DNA of 64,000 nt from JBEBVQ01 sp964527735. GTDB taxonomy: Bacteria > Bacteroidota > Bacteroidia > Chitinophagales > Chitinophagaceae. The notes under the pieces are model-generated. The model had not been told where the DNA came from, did not search any database, and worked only from the letters and a program-made list of their open reading frames with translations. The position numbers were made by a program, and so were the translations under genes. The DNA is taken from the NCBI GenBank assembly GCA_964527735.1, contig CAZGPG010000004.1, positions 1 through 64,000 of the forward strand. Direction: 5' to 3'. Every line of letters begins with the position of its first letter. Position 1 is the first letter of the stretch. Shown here in pieces: positions 41,207-51,318 of the stretch.

Positions 41207-43609
41207 ATGAAAATATGCCGCCTGCCCGGGCATGTCTCCCTGCTGACTGTCCTGATGCTTCTTGCAGGAAGGCCATCACAGGCACAGACGCTACCACCGC
41301 TGCAGGCTGAACAGGATGCTTGCGGGGCGCTGGAACTCTGCGGGCAGACATTCTTTACCCCATATTCCTATACCGGATTCGGGCGTATACAGGAACAGGT
41401 GATGACCGGGCCGACGGCCGCCTGCTTCTATGAGGGGAATGCCGTTTGGTTCCGGCTCGAAGTTGCTACATCCGGTACGATCGTCTTCACCATCACGCCG
41501 GTCAACACCACTAACGACTACGATTTTTCCATTTTTAATATCACCGGCAAAACCTGCGACAGCATCAACGCCGGTTCACGTGTCCGCTGCAACGGGACGG
41601 ATATCTTTCGCAGCCCGGGCGGGCTGACAGGCCTGAGCGATACCGGCACACTCACGGTAACAGGGCCGGGACCGGGTGTGCCTTTCATCGCGGCCATCCA
41701 CGCTGTGGCAGGTGAGACCTATTTGCTCATGGTTGACAATTTTAATACCACGAACGTCGCCGGGTTTACAATCGATTTCGCCGGCTCTACAGCAACTTTT
41801 GCAGGGCAAGGCCGCCCTGCGTACGACAGTGTACTCGCCCCGGACTGTGATAACAGCAGGAGTATTACCGTACGGATGAATAAACGGATCCTGTGCAATT
41901 CCATTGCTCCCGATGCCTCCGACTTCCGGCTGGAGCCACCTTTGTCCAACGTGATGTCTGTATCAGGACTTAACTGTGGCGGCAGCAGCAACGGGTACAC
42001 GCAAGAGCTTACCCTCATATTCGGCACGCCGCTACCCGGCGGCGCCTATACACTGAAACCTGCCACAGGCACAGATGGCAATACCCTGCTGGACTTGTGC
42101 CTCGTGCCTCAGTTGCTGACCGACTCGATCGGATTCTCCGTGATATCTCCGCTTACCGTTGACGCCGGGCCTGATACCGTCACTTGTATCGGAAACAGTC
42201 TGCAGCTGCAGGCGCAGGTATCTGGTGGCGGCGGCAGCAACCAGGTACAATGGTCACCCGCTACCTACCTGGATGATCCGTGGACGACGAGCCCGGTATC
42301 TACGCCCCTTAATGATATAACCTACGTTGTGACGGTCATCCCCGACGGCAGGATAGATTGCGCAATAACAGATACCGTGCAGGTGGCTGTACTGCAGGGT
42401 TTCGATCTCAGAAATAACGATACCGCTATCTGCTACGACCAGAGCGTCTTGCTGGAGGCAGCCGGCGACAGCCGTTACCATTATACCTGGGCACCGTCTG
42501 CTTACCTGTCCGATCCTTCTGTCGCTGATCCCACGGCAACACCGGATACTACGATCCGTTATACCGTGACTGCTTCGTTCCCGGGCTGTCGCGACAGTAT
42601 GCAGTCGGTTACGATAACGGTGGAGCCGCTGCCGGTGGTGATGGCCGGCCGCGACACTACACTTTGCTATGGCGATACTTTGCGGATGCATCCGGCCGTG
42701 ACGCCTGCATGGTATAATGACTACCGTTACAGCTGGGCGCCTGCTGCCGGATTCGATAACCCGGCGGCAGAAACGCCGCTTTTTACTGCCCGCGACACTA
42801 CAACCGCTACGCTCACAGTAACTACTCAGCACGGGTGCACCGGATCGGCAACCGTAAGAGTCAATGTCGTTCCCGGAGATTTCCTGACGCTGTCATCCGA
42901 TACGGCCATCTGCCCCGGTGATACTGCGCAGTTACAGGTCAGTGGCGGCACTGAGTACCGGTGGTATCCTCCGTATTTCATCAGTGATACCGCAGCCGCT
43001 GATCCTTACGTGTATCCACCGCAGCCTGCTACTTACACTGTCTTTGCTACCAATACACTGAACTGCCGCGACACCCAGCATGCCCGGGTCGGCATTCACC
43101 CGGCCGCGGTACTGTCACTGCCGGATTCGGCGCGCATATATCCCGGTGAATCCTACCGGCTGCACCCCGGTGGTAATTGCTTTTATTACGAATGGACACC
43201 TCCAGCCGGTCTCGACGATCCACGTAGTCCTGCACCCACAGCCATGCCCGACGTTACAACCCGGTACTATGTGACGGCAACCACCGAATGGGGCTGCCCG
43301 GCCACAGACTCTGCAGATATCTACGTTAACGATGAAACCCTTCTCGACCTGCCGAATGCCTTCTCTCCTGGTTCGGCATCAGGGAGCGAGTTCAGGATCA
43401 TAAAGAGGGGACAGGCGACACTACACTATTTCCGGATCTTCAACCGGTGGGGGCAGGAGATCTTTTCCACCACCGACATCAACAGCGGATGGGATGGTCG
43501 CTATAACGGCAAGCCGGTATCCGCAGGCGTATATATTTATACCGTAGAAGCGGTGACCAGCACCGGCAGGGTCTTCCGGAAAAACGGAAACGTTACCTTA
43601 CTCAGATGA
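41207..43609 (+). CDS. Large T9SS surface protein with Ig-like repeats and type B sorting domain
   Basis: The protein has 800 residues. The signal peptide ends at SQAQ. The first about 200 residues form a jelly-roll-like domain (CGALELCGQTFFTPYSYTGF, AVWFRLEVATSGTIVFTITP). Then come several units with the motif YxWxPxxYLxDPxxxxPxxxP, such as YTWAPSAYLSDPSVADPTAT and YRWYPPYFISDTAAADPYVY, each about 85 residues and rich in RDT. The end is the CHU_C domain (LPNAFSPGSASGSEFRI, FRIFNRWGQEIF, WDGRYNGKPVSAGVYIYTVE, VTLLR). It is expected on the cell surface as an adhesin-like protein; ligand unknown. Confidence 0.88.
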   Translation: MKICRLPGHVSLLTVLMLLAGRPSQAQTLPPLQAEQDACGALELCGQTFFTPYSYTGFGRIQEQVMTGPTAACFYEGNAVWFRLEVATSGTIVFTITPVNTTNDYDFSIFNITGKTCDSINAGSRVRCNGTDIFRSPGGLTGLSDTGTLTVTGPGPGVPFIAAIHAVAGETYLLMVDNFNTTNVAGFTIDFAGSTATFAGQGRPAYDSVLAPDCDNSRSITVRMNKRILCNSIAPDASDFRLEPPLSNVMSVSGLNCGGSSNGYTQELTLIFGTPLPGGAYTLKPATGTDGNTLLDLCLVPQLLTDSIGFSVISPLTVDAGPDTVTCIGNSLQLQAQVSGGGGSNQVQWSPATYLDDPWTTSPVSTPLNDITYVVTVIPDGRIDCAITDTVQVAVLQGFDLRNNDTAICYDQSVLLEAAGDSRYHYTWAPSAYLSDPSVADPTATPDTTIRYTVTASFPGCRDSMQSVTITVEPLPVVMAGRDTTLCYGDTLRMHPAVTPAWYNDYRYSWAPAAGFDNPAAETPLFTARDTTTATLTVTTQHGCTGSATVRVNVVPGDFLTLSSDTAICPGDTAQLQVSGGTEYRWYPPYFISDTAAADPYVYPPQPATYTVFATNTLNCRDTQHARVGIHPAAVLSLPDSARIYPGESYRLHPGGNCFYYEWTPPAGLDDPRSPAPTAMPDVTTRYYVTATTEWGCPATDSADIYVNDETLLDLPNAFSPGSASGSEFRIIKRGQATLHYFRIFNRWGQEIFSTTDINSGWDGRYNGKPVSAGVYIYTVEAVTSTGRVFRKNGNVTLLR

Positions 43610-43825
43610 CAACAAAGCAGATCCGTAGTTGTTTATTGCATAGAAAAAGCCTCTTCACACCCCTCCCTGCAGATACAATATTGAGTAGTATTACGTGATT
43701 TTGAAAAACACGGGATTTGCCGCTTACAATCGCCTGAAAAGAAAAATAGATTTGCAGGAGGATACCCGGCTTATAAAGTTATAAAAATTACCGGGCTTTA
43801 TATTCACTCCAAAAATCAATTCAGG

Positions 43826-46081
43826 ATGATCACAAAAAAATTTACACTCAGATATTTTATGGCTGCACTGCTGGTTTGCTCCATGGCATCCGGTGCGTTT
43901 GCACAAGTACCGGATTTCAGTTGGGCCAACTCGGCAAAGTCAGATATGCTTTCGGAGTCGGAGTCTATATGTCGGGATCAACAGGGAAACATATATACCA
44001 CGGGCGGCTTTGTGGGTACACTTACAATTGATGCTGCCGGCACGCCCGTGGTACTGAGTTCCAATGGAGAAACCGATGTATTCATCAAAAAAGAAGACAG
44101 CGCGGGTAACCTTATCCGTGCAGTCAGCTTTGGTGGCTGGGGTATAGATAAAGCATATGGTATCGTGTCCGACAACGAAAGTAATATCTATGTATTGGGC
44201 AGCTTCAGGGATATGGTGGATTTTGATCCTTCTGGTAATGGCACTCCTGCATTTTCAGCCGGTGTGGATGATTTCTTCCTGGTGAAATACGACTCTGCAG
44301 GCAGCCTGGTCTGGTACCGTACTTTCGGAGAGACAGGGCAGGATGTTCCCCTGGACATTACAATCGACAATGCAGGAGACGTATATATTACAGGGACTTT
44401 CAGGGATTCTATCACAGTAGGTACTACTATTATACGCAGCGCCCTGGCCAGTATTATTATCAAGGTAGATGCTGCAGGCAACCCGGTATGGCACCGCTAT
44501 CATGAAAATATGACTGCTGCTGCAGTTGAAAGTGATAAAAACGGCCACATTTATCTTACAGGCGGTTATGCAGGCACAGTACCCTTCGATCAGGATACAC
44601 TGAAATCTGTAGAGTATGGAGCATTATTCACTCCGCCCGCGCCTACACAGGATATTTTTGTCTCCAAGATGGATACTGCCGGCAATTATATCTGGGCAAA
44701 AAGTATGGGCGGACAAGGATCAGAGCGTGGCCAGGCGCTGCAGACAGACCCCTACGGAAATGTGGTGATCACCGGTTATTATGGTGTTGCGGCCAGTGTC
44801 GGATTCTCCCGCCCTTCACCCAATGCAGACTTTAATCCGGGGAATGATACATTCCTGCTGATCCCGCCGGTTGCGGGTCCGGAAAATGCTTTCATTCTCA
44901 AGCTTACCGGAGACGGGGATTTTGCGTGGGCCGTTGGTCTGGGCAACAAATCCCTTTGTTCGGGGAGATCCATAGCTACAGACGACTATGGCAACATCTA
45001 CACTACAGGTGTCTTTTACGATACAATTGATTTTGACCCGGGCCCCGCTGATTTTCACCTGCATGCAACACCGGGAACAATTCTGGGTGTTAATATATAC
45101 CCTACAGATATTTTCCTTTTGAAGCTGGATACTGCCGGGAAGTTTATGTGGGCCCAGCAGATCGGAGGTAAGGGGCGTAATATCAGCACAGCGCTTACGA
45201 CAGACGGGAAAGGTGAGCTGTACATAACCGGCTACTTTACAGACACTACGGATTTTGATCCCGGCGCCAGCGCTTTCCTGCTGATATCCGATATCTCCAC
45301 AGCGACCAGTATCGGAACGTCCAACGATCCTTTTGTATTGAAGCTTGGAGAATGCATTCCAGTTGGCGACCCAATGAGCATAGCGGGGCCGGACACCGTG
45401 TGCAAAAACACAGTATATCCGTTCAGCATCCCCGGTGTGCCAGGTGCCTTGAGCTATACATGGACATTACCCGATGGTAGCATGATGACCACTGAAACGG
45501 GAGATATACTTGCAGCTACCGGTATTGCGGGCGCCATATCCGTACAGGCAAACGGACGCTGCGACACAAGCAGCAGCCGTAATATTACACTCAGCATATC
45601 CATGCCGGATCCGATGATCAATCCGGCCAGTGATACCCTATATACAACACCTCCCCAATCATTCACATACTGGAGATGGTACAGGAATGATACACTCGTC
45701 AGTGAAGGCCCGGAAGACTCTGTCATCGTAGCAGATCATAACGGTACTTACTCTGTAGTTGTAAGCAATGACATGGGATGTACGGATACTGCCAGCTACC
45801 TGGTAAACAATGTATATGTTGCGGATATGGGACAGAACGGCCATGCGGTAAACGTATATCCGAACCCTGCCGGCAATGTTTTCTTTTTCAGCGCAACAAC
45901 CCCGGCAGAACTATTCTTATATACAATGGATGGGAAGAGCGTGCTTACACCATTCAGCTATCATGGCACCGGAGCGGTCAGCATTGATATCTCTATGCTG
46001 CCTGACGGGCTTTATTTAGCCGAGATCCGCCACCCGGACGGCATCCTGATCCGGACGGTGAAATTGCTGAAGGCACAGTGA
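43826..46081 (+). CDS. SBBP-repeat surface protein with type A T9SS domain
   Basis: The protein has 751 residues. The signal peptide ends at GAFAQ. Residues 30-520 consist of beta-propeller-like SBBP repeats of about 50 residues, with the theme D-x-A-G-N-x-x-W-x-x-x-x-G-G and GNIYTTGxF, for instance DPYGNVVITGYYGVA and DDYGNIYTTGVFYD. A PKD-like domain (YPFSIPGVPGALSYTWTLPD) and the Por-type A end follow: VNVYPNPAGNVFFFSA, LYTMDGKSV, LPDGLYLAEIRH, KLLKAQ. It is probably surface-exposed through T9SS. Confidence 0.88.
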   Translation: MITKKFTLRYFMAALLVCSMASGAFAQVPDFSWANSAKSDMLSESESICRDQQGNIYTTGGFVGTLTIDAAGTPVVLSSNGETDVFIKKEDSAGNLIRAVSFGGWGIDKAYGIVSDNESNIYVLGSFRDMVDFDPSGNGTPAFSAGVDDFFLVKYDSAGSLVWYRTFGETGQDVPLDITIDNAGDVYITGTFRDSITVGTTIIRSALASIIIKVDAAGNPVWHRYHENMTAAAVESDKNGHIYLTGGYAGTVPFDQDTLKSVEYGALFTPPAPTQDIFVSKMDTAGNYIWAKSMGGQGSERGQALQTDPYGNVVITGYYGVAASVGFSRPSPNADFNPGNDTFLLIPPVAGPENAFILKLTGDGDFAWAVGLGNKSLCSGRSIATDDYGNIYTTGVFYDTIDFDPGPADFHLHATPGTILGVNIYPTDIFLLKLDTAGKFMWAQQIGGKGRNISTALTTDGKGELYITGYFTDTTDFDPGASAFLLISDISTATSIGTSNDPFVLKLGECIPVGDPMSIAGPDTVCKNTVYPFSIPGVPGALSYTWTLPDGSMMTTETGDILAATGIAGAISVQANGRCDTSSSRNITLSISMPDPMINPASDTLYTTPPQSFTYWRWYRNDTLVSEGPEDSVIVADHNGTYSVVVSNDMGCTDTASYLVNNVYVADMGQNGHAVNVYPNPAGNVFFFSATTPAELFLYTMDGKSVLTPFSYHGTGAVSIDISMLPDGLYLAEIRHPDGILIRTVKLLKAQ

Positions 46082-46261
46082 TCGTTGCATCTCTTTATCC
46101 GGGTCGGTGCACCTTGTCTCAGGGTAATGCAGCCGGCCCGGACAATTCCGGCAATCGCATATGAAGCAAGTACTGAGCTATATCTGTGTTCAACAGGTGG
46201 GGAGAACAGGTATATCACAGCAGCGGGGGAGAATGGCAGGCAACATTACGCTTATCAGATA

Positions 46262-46594
46262 ATGCACGTAAACCAGTTTATGATCATCAGAATACAACCC
46301 AGATACCTTGTCTATATTCTTGGTAATGCCTCCGGATCACTGTTACAGACAGGCGTCAGCAGCGATCCGGCGGGCTGTCTGTCTGAATGGAAACGCAAAT
46401 CCGGGAAGGATTGCGGAAACATTCCGCATATCCCCTTATATCAGGAGATTTTCCACGACCCGGAAGCGGCATTACAACGTAAACAGGCTATTGATAAATT
46501 GTCGCGGAAGAAAAAAGAATCACTGATACGATCCCGGAACCCATCCCGTAAAATGCTCTGGGAAGAAATAGCCATGCACATATCACCGTTGTGA
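46262..46594 (+). CDS. Degenerate GIY-YIG-like protein
   Basis: The protein has about 110 residues from the ATG at 46262; a longer frame from 46085 begins with low-quality sequence. The fold pattern of the UPF0213/YhbQ group is visible: YLVYILGNASGSLLQTGVSS, then LYQEIFHDPEAALQRKQAI and SRKKKESLIRSRNP. The second tyrosine of GIY-YIG is Gln (LQTG), the catalytic Arg after the motif is not found, and the Glu of the R-E-K-Q-x-K segment is Lys. It therefore probably lacks nuclease activity. Real expression is uncertain. Confidence 0.55.
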   Translation: MHVNQFMIIRIQPRYLVYILGNASGSLLQTGVSSDPAGCLSEWKRKSGKDCGNIPHIPLYQEIFHDPEAALQRKQAIDKLSRKKKESLIRSRNPSRKMLWEEIAMHISPL

Positions 46595-46605
46595 TTATTG
46601 TGTGA

Positions 46606-47262
46606 TTACTCTACCAGTCCTAATGAAATAGCAGCGCGCAACAGCCCTAACGGCGTTTTTACATCCAGCTTCCGGAAAAGATTAAGGCGGTGATTTTCTA
46701 CTGTACGTACGCTCAGGAACAGCTCGTCTGCAATTTGCTGGTTGGTATAATCTTTTGATAACAGCGTCAATACCTCTTTCTCTCTTCTCGTCAGCCTTAT
46801 CTGATGCTGTGTGTCCTGACCGATATTCCGGCTCTTTTTGAAGCGCAGCATATTATTGACCATCAGCTCCTTCACATTCGGATCAATATACTCATCGCCG
46901 TTATAAACCGTTTTTACTGCCTCTACAAGACGCGGTTTACTGATGTTTTTGAGCACATATCCGGAAGCCCCGTACTGCATCATATACTTCACATAGGTAG
47001 GAGCATCAAGGCTTGTTATGGCAAGCACCTTTACCGCCGGGAATTGCTCCTTTATGATCCTCAGCAATTCCTTCCCGTTTATATCGGGCAGCAGGATGTC
47101 CATCAGGATAATGTCAACAGGATGTGATGCCAGGAAGCGGATCATATCTTCGGCATTAAGAAAAGTATCCGTCACACTGATATCGGGTACATTATCCAGC
47201 ATCTTTTCCAGCCCGTTCAAGGCAAGCGGGTGATCGTCTATTATAATAACCCTTATTGGCAT
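46606..47262 (-). CDS. NarL/LuxR-family response regulator
   Basis: The protein has 218 residues. The receiver has IIIDDHPLALNG, the phosphorylation site Asp55 in ILMDILLPD, AITSLDAPTYVKYMM and the K in YVLKN. The LuxR HTH reads RLTRREKEVLTLLSKDYTNQ and LSVRTVENHRLNLFRKLDV. It is the last gene of a kinase-kinase-regulator operon (51248 to 46606), starting 55 bases after the second kinase's stop. Confidence 0.92.
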   Translation of the reverse strand: MPIRVIIIDDHPLALNGLEKMLDNVPDISVTDTFLNAEDMIRFLASHPVDIILMDILLPDINGKELLRIIKEQFPAVKVLAITSLDAPTYVKYMMQYGASGYVLKNISKPRLVEAVKTVYNGDEYIDPNVKELMVNNMLRFKKSRNIGQDTQHQIRLTRREKEVLTLLSKDYTNQQIADELFLSVRTVENHRLNLFRKLDVKTPLGLLRAAISLGLVE

Positions 47263-47317
47263 GACGTTACTTTCTTCGATAGCAATTTACAAAAACAGAT
47301 ATTAATATCCGAACAAC

Positions 47318-49258
47318 TTATCCGCATACCGGCGGCGTTACAAAATCAAGGTAAATACCTGTGCCTTCCCCGGGTATGCTTTGCACGTTAAAGCTTCCGT
47401 TTACGGAGGTCATCCGTGCATGAATGCTTTTCAGCCCCATCCCTTCCTGCTGTACTTTACCAGGGTCTTTCATCCCTACGCCATTATCTTCAATCGCTAT
47501 GCTGAGATTGTCAGCGTTGTATACCACAGATGCCTTGACAACTGTCGCCTGCGCATGTTTGATCACATTCTGCAACACTTCCTGCACAATGCGATACACT
47601 GTAAGCTCAAAGCCGCTGTCGAATCGCGGCAGATCATCCGGGACAGATAATGACAGAGAGAATGAAGCGGAGCGCTGTACCTGGCTGCAAAAAAAATGAA
47701 GCGCGTTCTTCAATCCCTCGTGCAGCAGCATATCCGGTACCAGGTTGTACGCCGTTTGCCGGAGATCGTGTGTGACCTGGCTGAGTGCACCTGATATATC
47801 AATGAGCTGCGTACGGGTGACCATTTCATTTTCCTCTGCGACATTATCAATCATCATCCTGGTGGCAGACAGGCCCACCATGATACCATCATGCAGCTCC
47901 CGCGCAATACGTGCCTTTTCCTTTTCTTCTCCGTTTATTGCCGCTTTGATCTCGTTGAGCGCACGGTTACGGATCAGGTGTTGCCGGGTTTCCTCTTTCA
48001 GACGTTTTCGGTGTGCATAGTTTTTGCCGGCGAGTATCAGTAACGTAATCAGTACAATAGCGCAGGAGATGCCTGCACCCAGCCATGCATTCCGTATGCC
48101 GATGGATTTTTGCTGCCGGTCTAATAAGAACTGGTTTGCCGCCAGCCTTTTATCTTTTTCCTGTGTTTGATACCGGGTGTCCAGCTTCAGTATCAGCTCG
48201 GCCCTGGTTGCTTTATTCAGGCTGTCCCGGAGGGTTTCGTAAGTTGCCTGGTATGTATGGGCCTTGTCGTAGATGCCTAAGGCAGCATATGCCTGATGCA
48301 GCATTTTGTATATGTTGGCTATTTCAAAAAGCGTAGTGGTCTCTTTCAGATCCAGACAGTCTTCAAAGTATGTAATGGCGTTGGCATAATCCGATTTCAT
48401 GTATTGTATAACACCTTCCCGGTACAATATTTGTCGTTTTTGTGCTCGTGGTATGTGATCTCCATAGATGGCAGCAGCCTGTGACATATGTGCGCGGGCT
48501 TCATCCGGCTGTGATTTCAGCAGAGCCAGGTCTGCCCTGCCTGTGTGGACATTGAACTTGTGCCTGGCTGAATTTCTCTCCATTGCCCGCTCCCACAATT
48601 CCTCCAATATGGCGTAGCTCTCCTCTTCTTTGCCTTTCCAGCGTAGTAATATTGATTTGGAGAAAAGCAGATCCATGTATATCTCGGTGTGTGTCTGGCT
48701 ATCCAGGCTGCTCAATCCTTTTTCTACCATATCCAGGCTTTTGTCGTACGACCCGATGCGCCGCAGCATCAGGGCGGCATTATGATACAGCAGGGCAGGC
48801 TCCACCGGGAATCCGTACAGGCCGTTCAGGTTCATGGCAGCCTTATAGTACATGATCGTTTTAGCGTAATCATTAGCTGCCATATACACAGAGCCTGTAC
48901 AGAAAAATAATTCCGGCAGCAACCATCCGGTAGGATCGGTAAACCGGCAATATCCCAATGCTTCATGAAACATTTTTCCGGCAGTAGCAAAGTCCGACCG
49001 GTTGCCATAGATCTTTCCCGACTCCAGCAGGCTCTTCACAATGCCGGGACGGTAGTTGTACTGTTTGCTGCCCAGGTATATTTTACGATATAAATGCAAC
49101 GCACTGTCCGGGTGATCCAGTTCAAGAAGCTGAGCCGCCGCCTTTATATCGGCTTCCAATGAAGTGGCATCATAGATCAGCCGGGCATATTCAGGCGTGC
49201 AGCGCGCCGGATGCCCGGCTAAGCAGCAAATACCTGCTGCTATTAGTATCCTATGCAT
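47318..49258 (-). CDS. TPR sensor histidine kinase, intact
   Basis: The protein has 646 residues from MHRILIAAGI, which gives a short signal segment; a longer frame from 49315 overlaps the upstream gene further. TPR-like helices occupy most of residues 30-380 (SALHLYRKIYLGSKQYNYRP, TIMYYKAAMNLNGLYG). A membrane helix (AWLGAGISCAIVLITLLILA) is followed by HisKA_3 with RELHDGI, His456, and an intact HATPase: YRIVQEVLQNVIKHA, IEDNGVGM, GLKSIHARM. It overlaps the stop of the upstream kinase gene by eight bases. Confidence 0.88.
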   Translation of the reverse strand: MHRILIAAGICCLAGHPARCTPEYARLIYDATSLEADIKAAAQLLELDHPDSALHLYRKIYLGSKQYNYRPGIVKSLLESGKIYGNRSDFATAGKMFHEALGYCRFTDPTGWLLPELFFCTGSVYMAANDYAKTIMYYKAAMNLNGLYGFPVEPALLYHNAALMLRRIGSYDKSLDMVEKGLSSLDSQTHTEIYMDLLFSKSILLRWKGKEEESYAILEELWERAMERNSARHKFNVHTGRADLALLKSQPDEARAHMSQAAAIYGDHIPRAQKRQILYREGVIQYMKSDYANAITYFEDCLDLKETTTLFEIANIYKMLHQAYAALGIYDKAHTYQATYETLRDSLNKATRAELILKLDTRYQTQEKDKRLAANQFLLDRQQKSIGIRNAWLGAGISCAIVLITLLILAGKNYAHRKRLKEETRQHLIRNRALNEIKAAINGEEKEKARIARELHDGIMVGLSATRMMIDNVAEENEMVTRTQLIDISGALSQVTHDLRQTAYNLVPDMLLHEGLKNALHFFCSQVQRSASFSLSLSVPDDLPRFDSGFELTVYRIVQEVLQNVIKHAQATVVKASVVYNADNLSIAIEDNGVGMKDPGKVQQEGMGLKSIHARMTSVNGSFNVQSIPGEGTGIYLDFVTPPVCG

Positions 49259-51248
49259 TACCCACATAGCGCTCATTCCTTTCAGACTTATTATCAGTTG
49301 TTCGTAACACCGCAAATTCCAGGTTTATGCTTGTACCGTTTTCCGGGCTTTTGTCTATCTCCATGATGCCGGTGAGCGATAACACTCTTGCCCGGATCAC
49401 CTCGAGCGTTGTATGCCGGTGTGTATATAATGCCTGCGATGTGTATGTTGCCGCTGCATTGTTATCTTCAATGGTTATGTGCAGGTGCCGGTTGTCATAG
49501 TTCATTTGCACCAGTATCTCTGTAGTGCCTTTATCGCTGACGGCATTTTGCAGTATTTCCTGGATGATGCGATAAACAGTAAGCTCAAAGAAAGGATCGA
49601 ATCGCCCCAGCTCACTGATCTCTTCATAAAAGATCTTTACAGGATGACTCCTTTCAAGCTGGGTACAAAAATAAAAAGCTGCTTCAGAGATGCCCTCTTC
49701 AAGGAGCATGTCCGGCATAAGATTGTGTGCTGTAATGCGGAGCTGTGCGCCCATACGGTCTATTTCACCTGATATGTCTGCCAGCTTCTCTGCAGGCTGC
49801 ATTGCGCTTTGCTGTTTCAGTGTTTCTACCGAATGTATAATGCCTGCCAGGCGGGTCATGATACCCTCATGCAGATCCTGCGCGATCCGGGAGCGTTCTT
49901 TTTCTTCTCCTTTCATAATGGCTTTCATCTCCCCAAGCTCCTGCTGCCGTAACAGCGACTGTATCTCTTCCTCCTGCCATGCCTGCCGGTATTTATGGTT
50001 GTTCCGGATGAACATCAGCGCCAGCAATAAAAAGGCCGATGTGGCAGTACTGCCTGCTATCAATATGCTCCGGATACGCAGCTTGTCTTTCTGAGCTGCG
50101 ATCATCCGCTGCTCCTCCAGCAGTTGCCTGTCTTTCTGCATTGTCTGGTAGCGGGTTTCGTAGCGAAGCGTAGTAGCGATATTTTCCTGCGCGTATATGC
50201 TGTCTTCTGTTTTGAGATAATCCTGGCGATATTTATATGCATCGGGGAATCGTCTTTCTGCTGCATTTATTTCGCTCAGCAACTTGTATGCTTCCGATAC
50301 GCCCCGGAGATTACCAGCTGCCTGTGCCATATTCAGCGCTGTGTGCATGTCGGCTTGCGCTTGTACGTATTGCTTTTTCAATGCCAGTGCCGCGCCTTTG
50401 ATGTTCCAGTAATAAACCTGATAATAATTGTTGGCGGTTGCTATTTTTTCTGAAGCCTGCTGCAGAAAAGCTATTGCACGGTCGGGCTGATTGCGGTCCA
50501 CTGCTGCTCCGGCAAGGTTGACAAGCGCGGTGAATTGCCCCATCCCCTTATAGGAAGTGTCTGAAATAGCAAGCACTTTATACAGACAGGAATCACTTCG
50601 GCTGGTATCTTTCAGGTAATCATAAACACGACTTTTATGGAGCAGCACTGTTATCAGGCCATTCAGGTTATCGCTTTCAGCCAGCCTGTTTTCAATAGTA
50701 TTCAGGTACTTCAGTGCTTTCTCCGGTTCTTTTATCTTCAGCATTAATACGGCCAGATTGCTATACGGCGTGTGCATCCCGGAGCCCGGTCCGCTCTTTT
50801 CATGCAGCCTGATCGACTGCGTATAGTATCTGATCGCCTGATCATAATCGTTCCATTGAAGATGAACGGAGCCTATATTGTTATGTATCATGGCCATTAC
50901 GCGCAGCAGGGTTGTTTCTGTAGAATCTCCATAAGACAATGCATTTTGGAAAGCGGAAAGCGCCCTGTCGTAGTCTCCTTTTTCTGCATACACATTCCCA
51001 AGCCCGTTCAGGGACTTCATAATACCATACCGGTATCTTTTCACGTTGCTGGCGGCAAGCGTTTTCATATAATCTGCATGTGCGCTGTCCAGCTGTTTAA
51101 AGTCCAGGTGCTGCTCTGCAGATGCCAGAACGGCATGAATGTCTAATGTATCAATAACTACCTGCACCGGCCGCTCCTGGCCGGCAACGCGGACTGCAAT
51201 AAAACAGGCAAAACACAACGTGTATATTATTGGCCTCAGTACAGACAT
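49251..51248 (-). CDS. TPR sensor histidine kinase with degenerate ATP-binding domain
   Basis: The protein has 665 residues. A signal peptide (IIYTLCFACFIAVRVAG) precedes TPRs (MAMIHNNIGSVHLQWNDYDQ) and a membrane helix (SILIAGSTATSAFLLLALMF), and HisKA_3 has AQDLHEGI with His460. The HATPase region keeps YRIIQEILQNAVS but has lost the KHA end of the N-box. The G1 box reads EDNNAAA instead of EDNGxG, and the GL of the G2 box is replaced by TTLEV. It may have lost or reduced kinase activity and act with the intact kinase encoded by the overlapping next gene. Confidence 0.85.
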   Translation of the reverse strand: MSVLRPIIYTLCFACFIAVRVAGQERPVQVVIDTLDIHAVLASAEQHLDFKQLDSAHADYMKTLAASNVKRYRYGIMKSLNGLGNVYAEKGDYDRALSAFQNALSYGDSTETTLLRVMAMIHNNIGSVHLQWNDYDQAIRYYTQSIRLHEKSGPGSGMHTPYSNLAVLMLKIKEPEKALKYLNTIENRLAESDNLNGLITVLLHKSRVYDYLKDTSRSDSCLYKVLAISDTSYKGMGQFTALVNLAGAAVDRNQPDRAIAFLQQASEKIATANNYYQVYYWNIKGAALALKKQYVQAQADMHTALNMAQAAGNLRGVSEAYKLLSEINAAERRFPDAYKYRQDYLKTEDSIYAQENIATTLRYETRYQTMQKDRQLLEEQRMIAAQKDKLRIRSILIAGSTATSAFLLLALMFIRNNHKYRQAWQEEEIQSLLRQQELGEMKAIMKGEEKERSRIAQDLHEGIMTRLAGIIHSVETLKQQSAMQPAEKLADISGEIDRMGAQLRITAHNLMPDMLLEEGISEAAFYFCTQLERSHPVKIFYEEISELGRFDPFFELTVYRIIQEILQNAVSDKGTTEILVQMNYDNRHLHITIEDNNAAATYTSQALYTHRHTTLEVIRARVLSLTGIMEIDKSPENGTSINLEFAVLRTTDNKSERNERYVGNA

Positions 51249-51318
51249 TAACTATTCCCATTTAGCCCCAGGAATAAATATACCGTTTATGATACAGAAA
51301 ACATATACCGCCGCAAAC

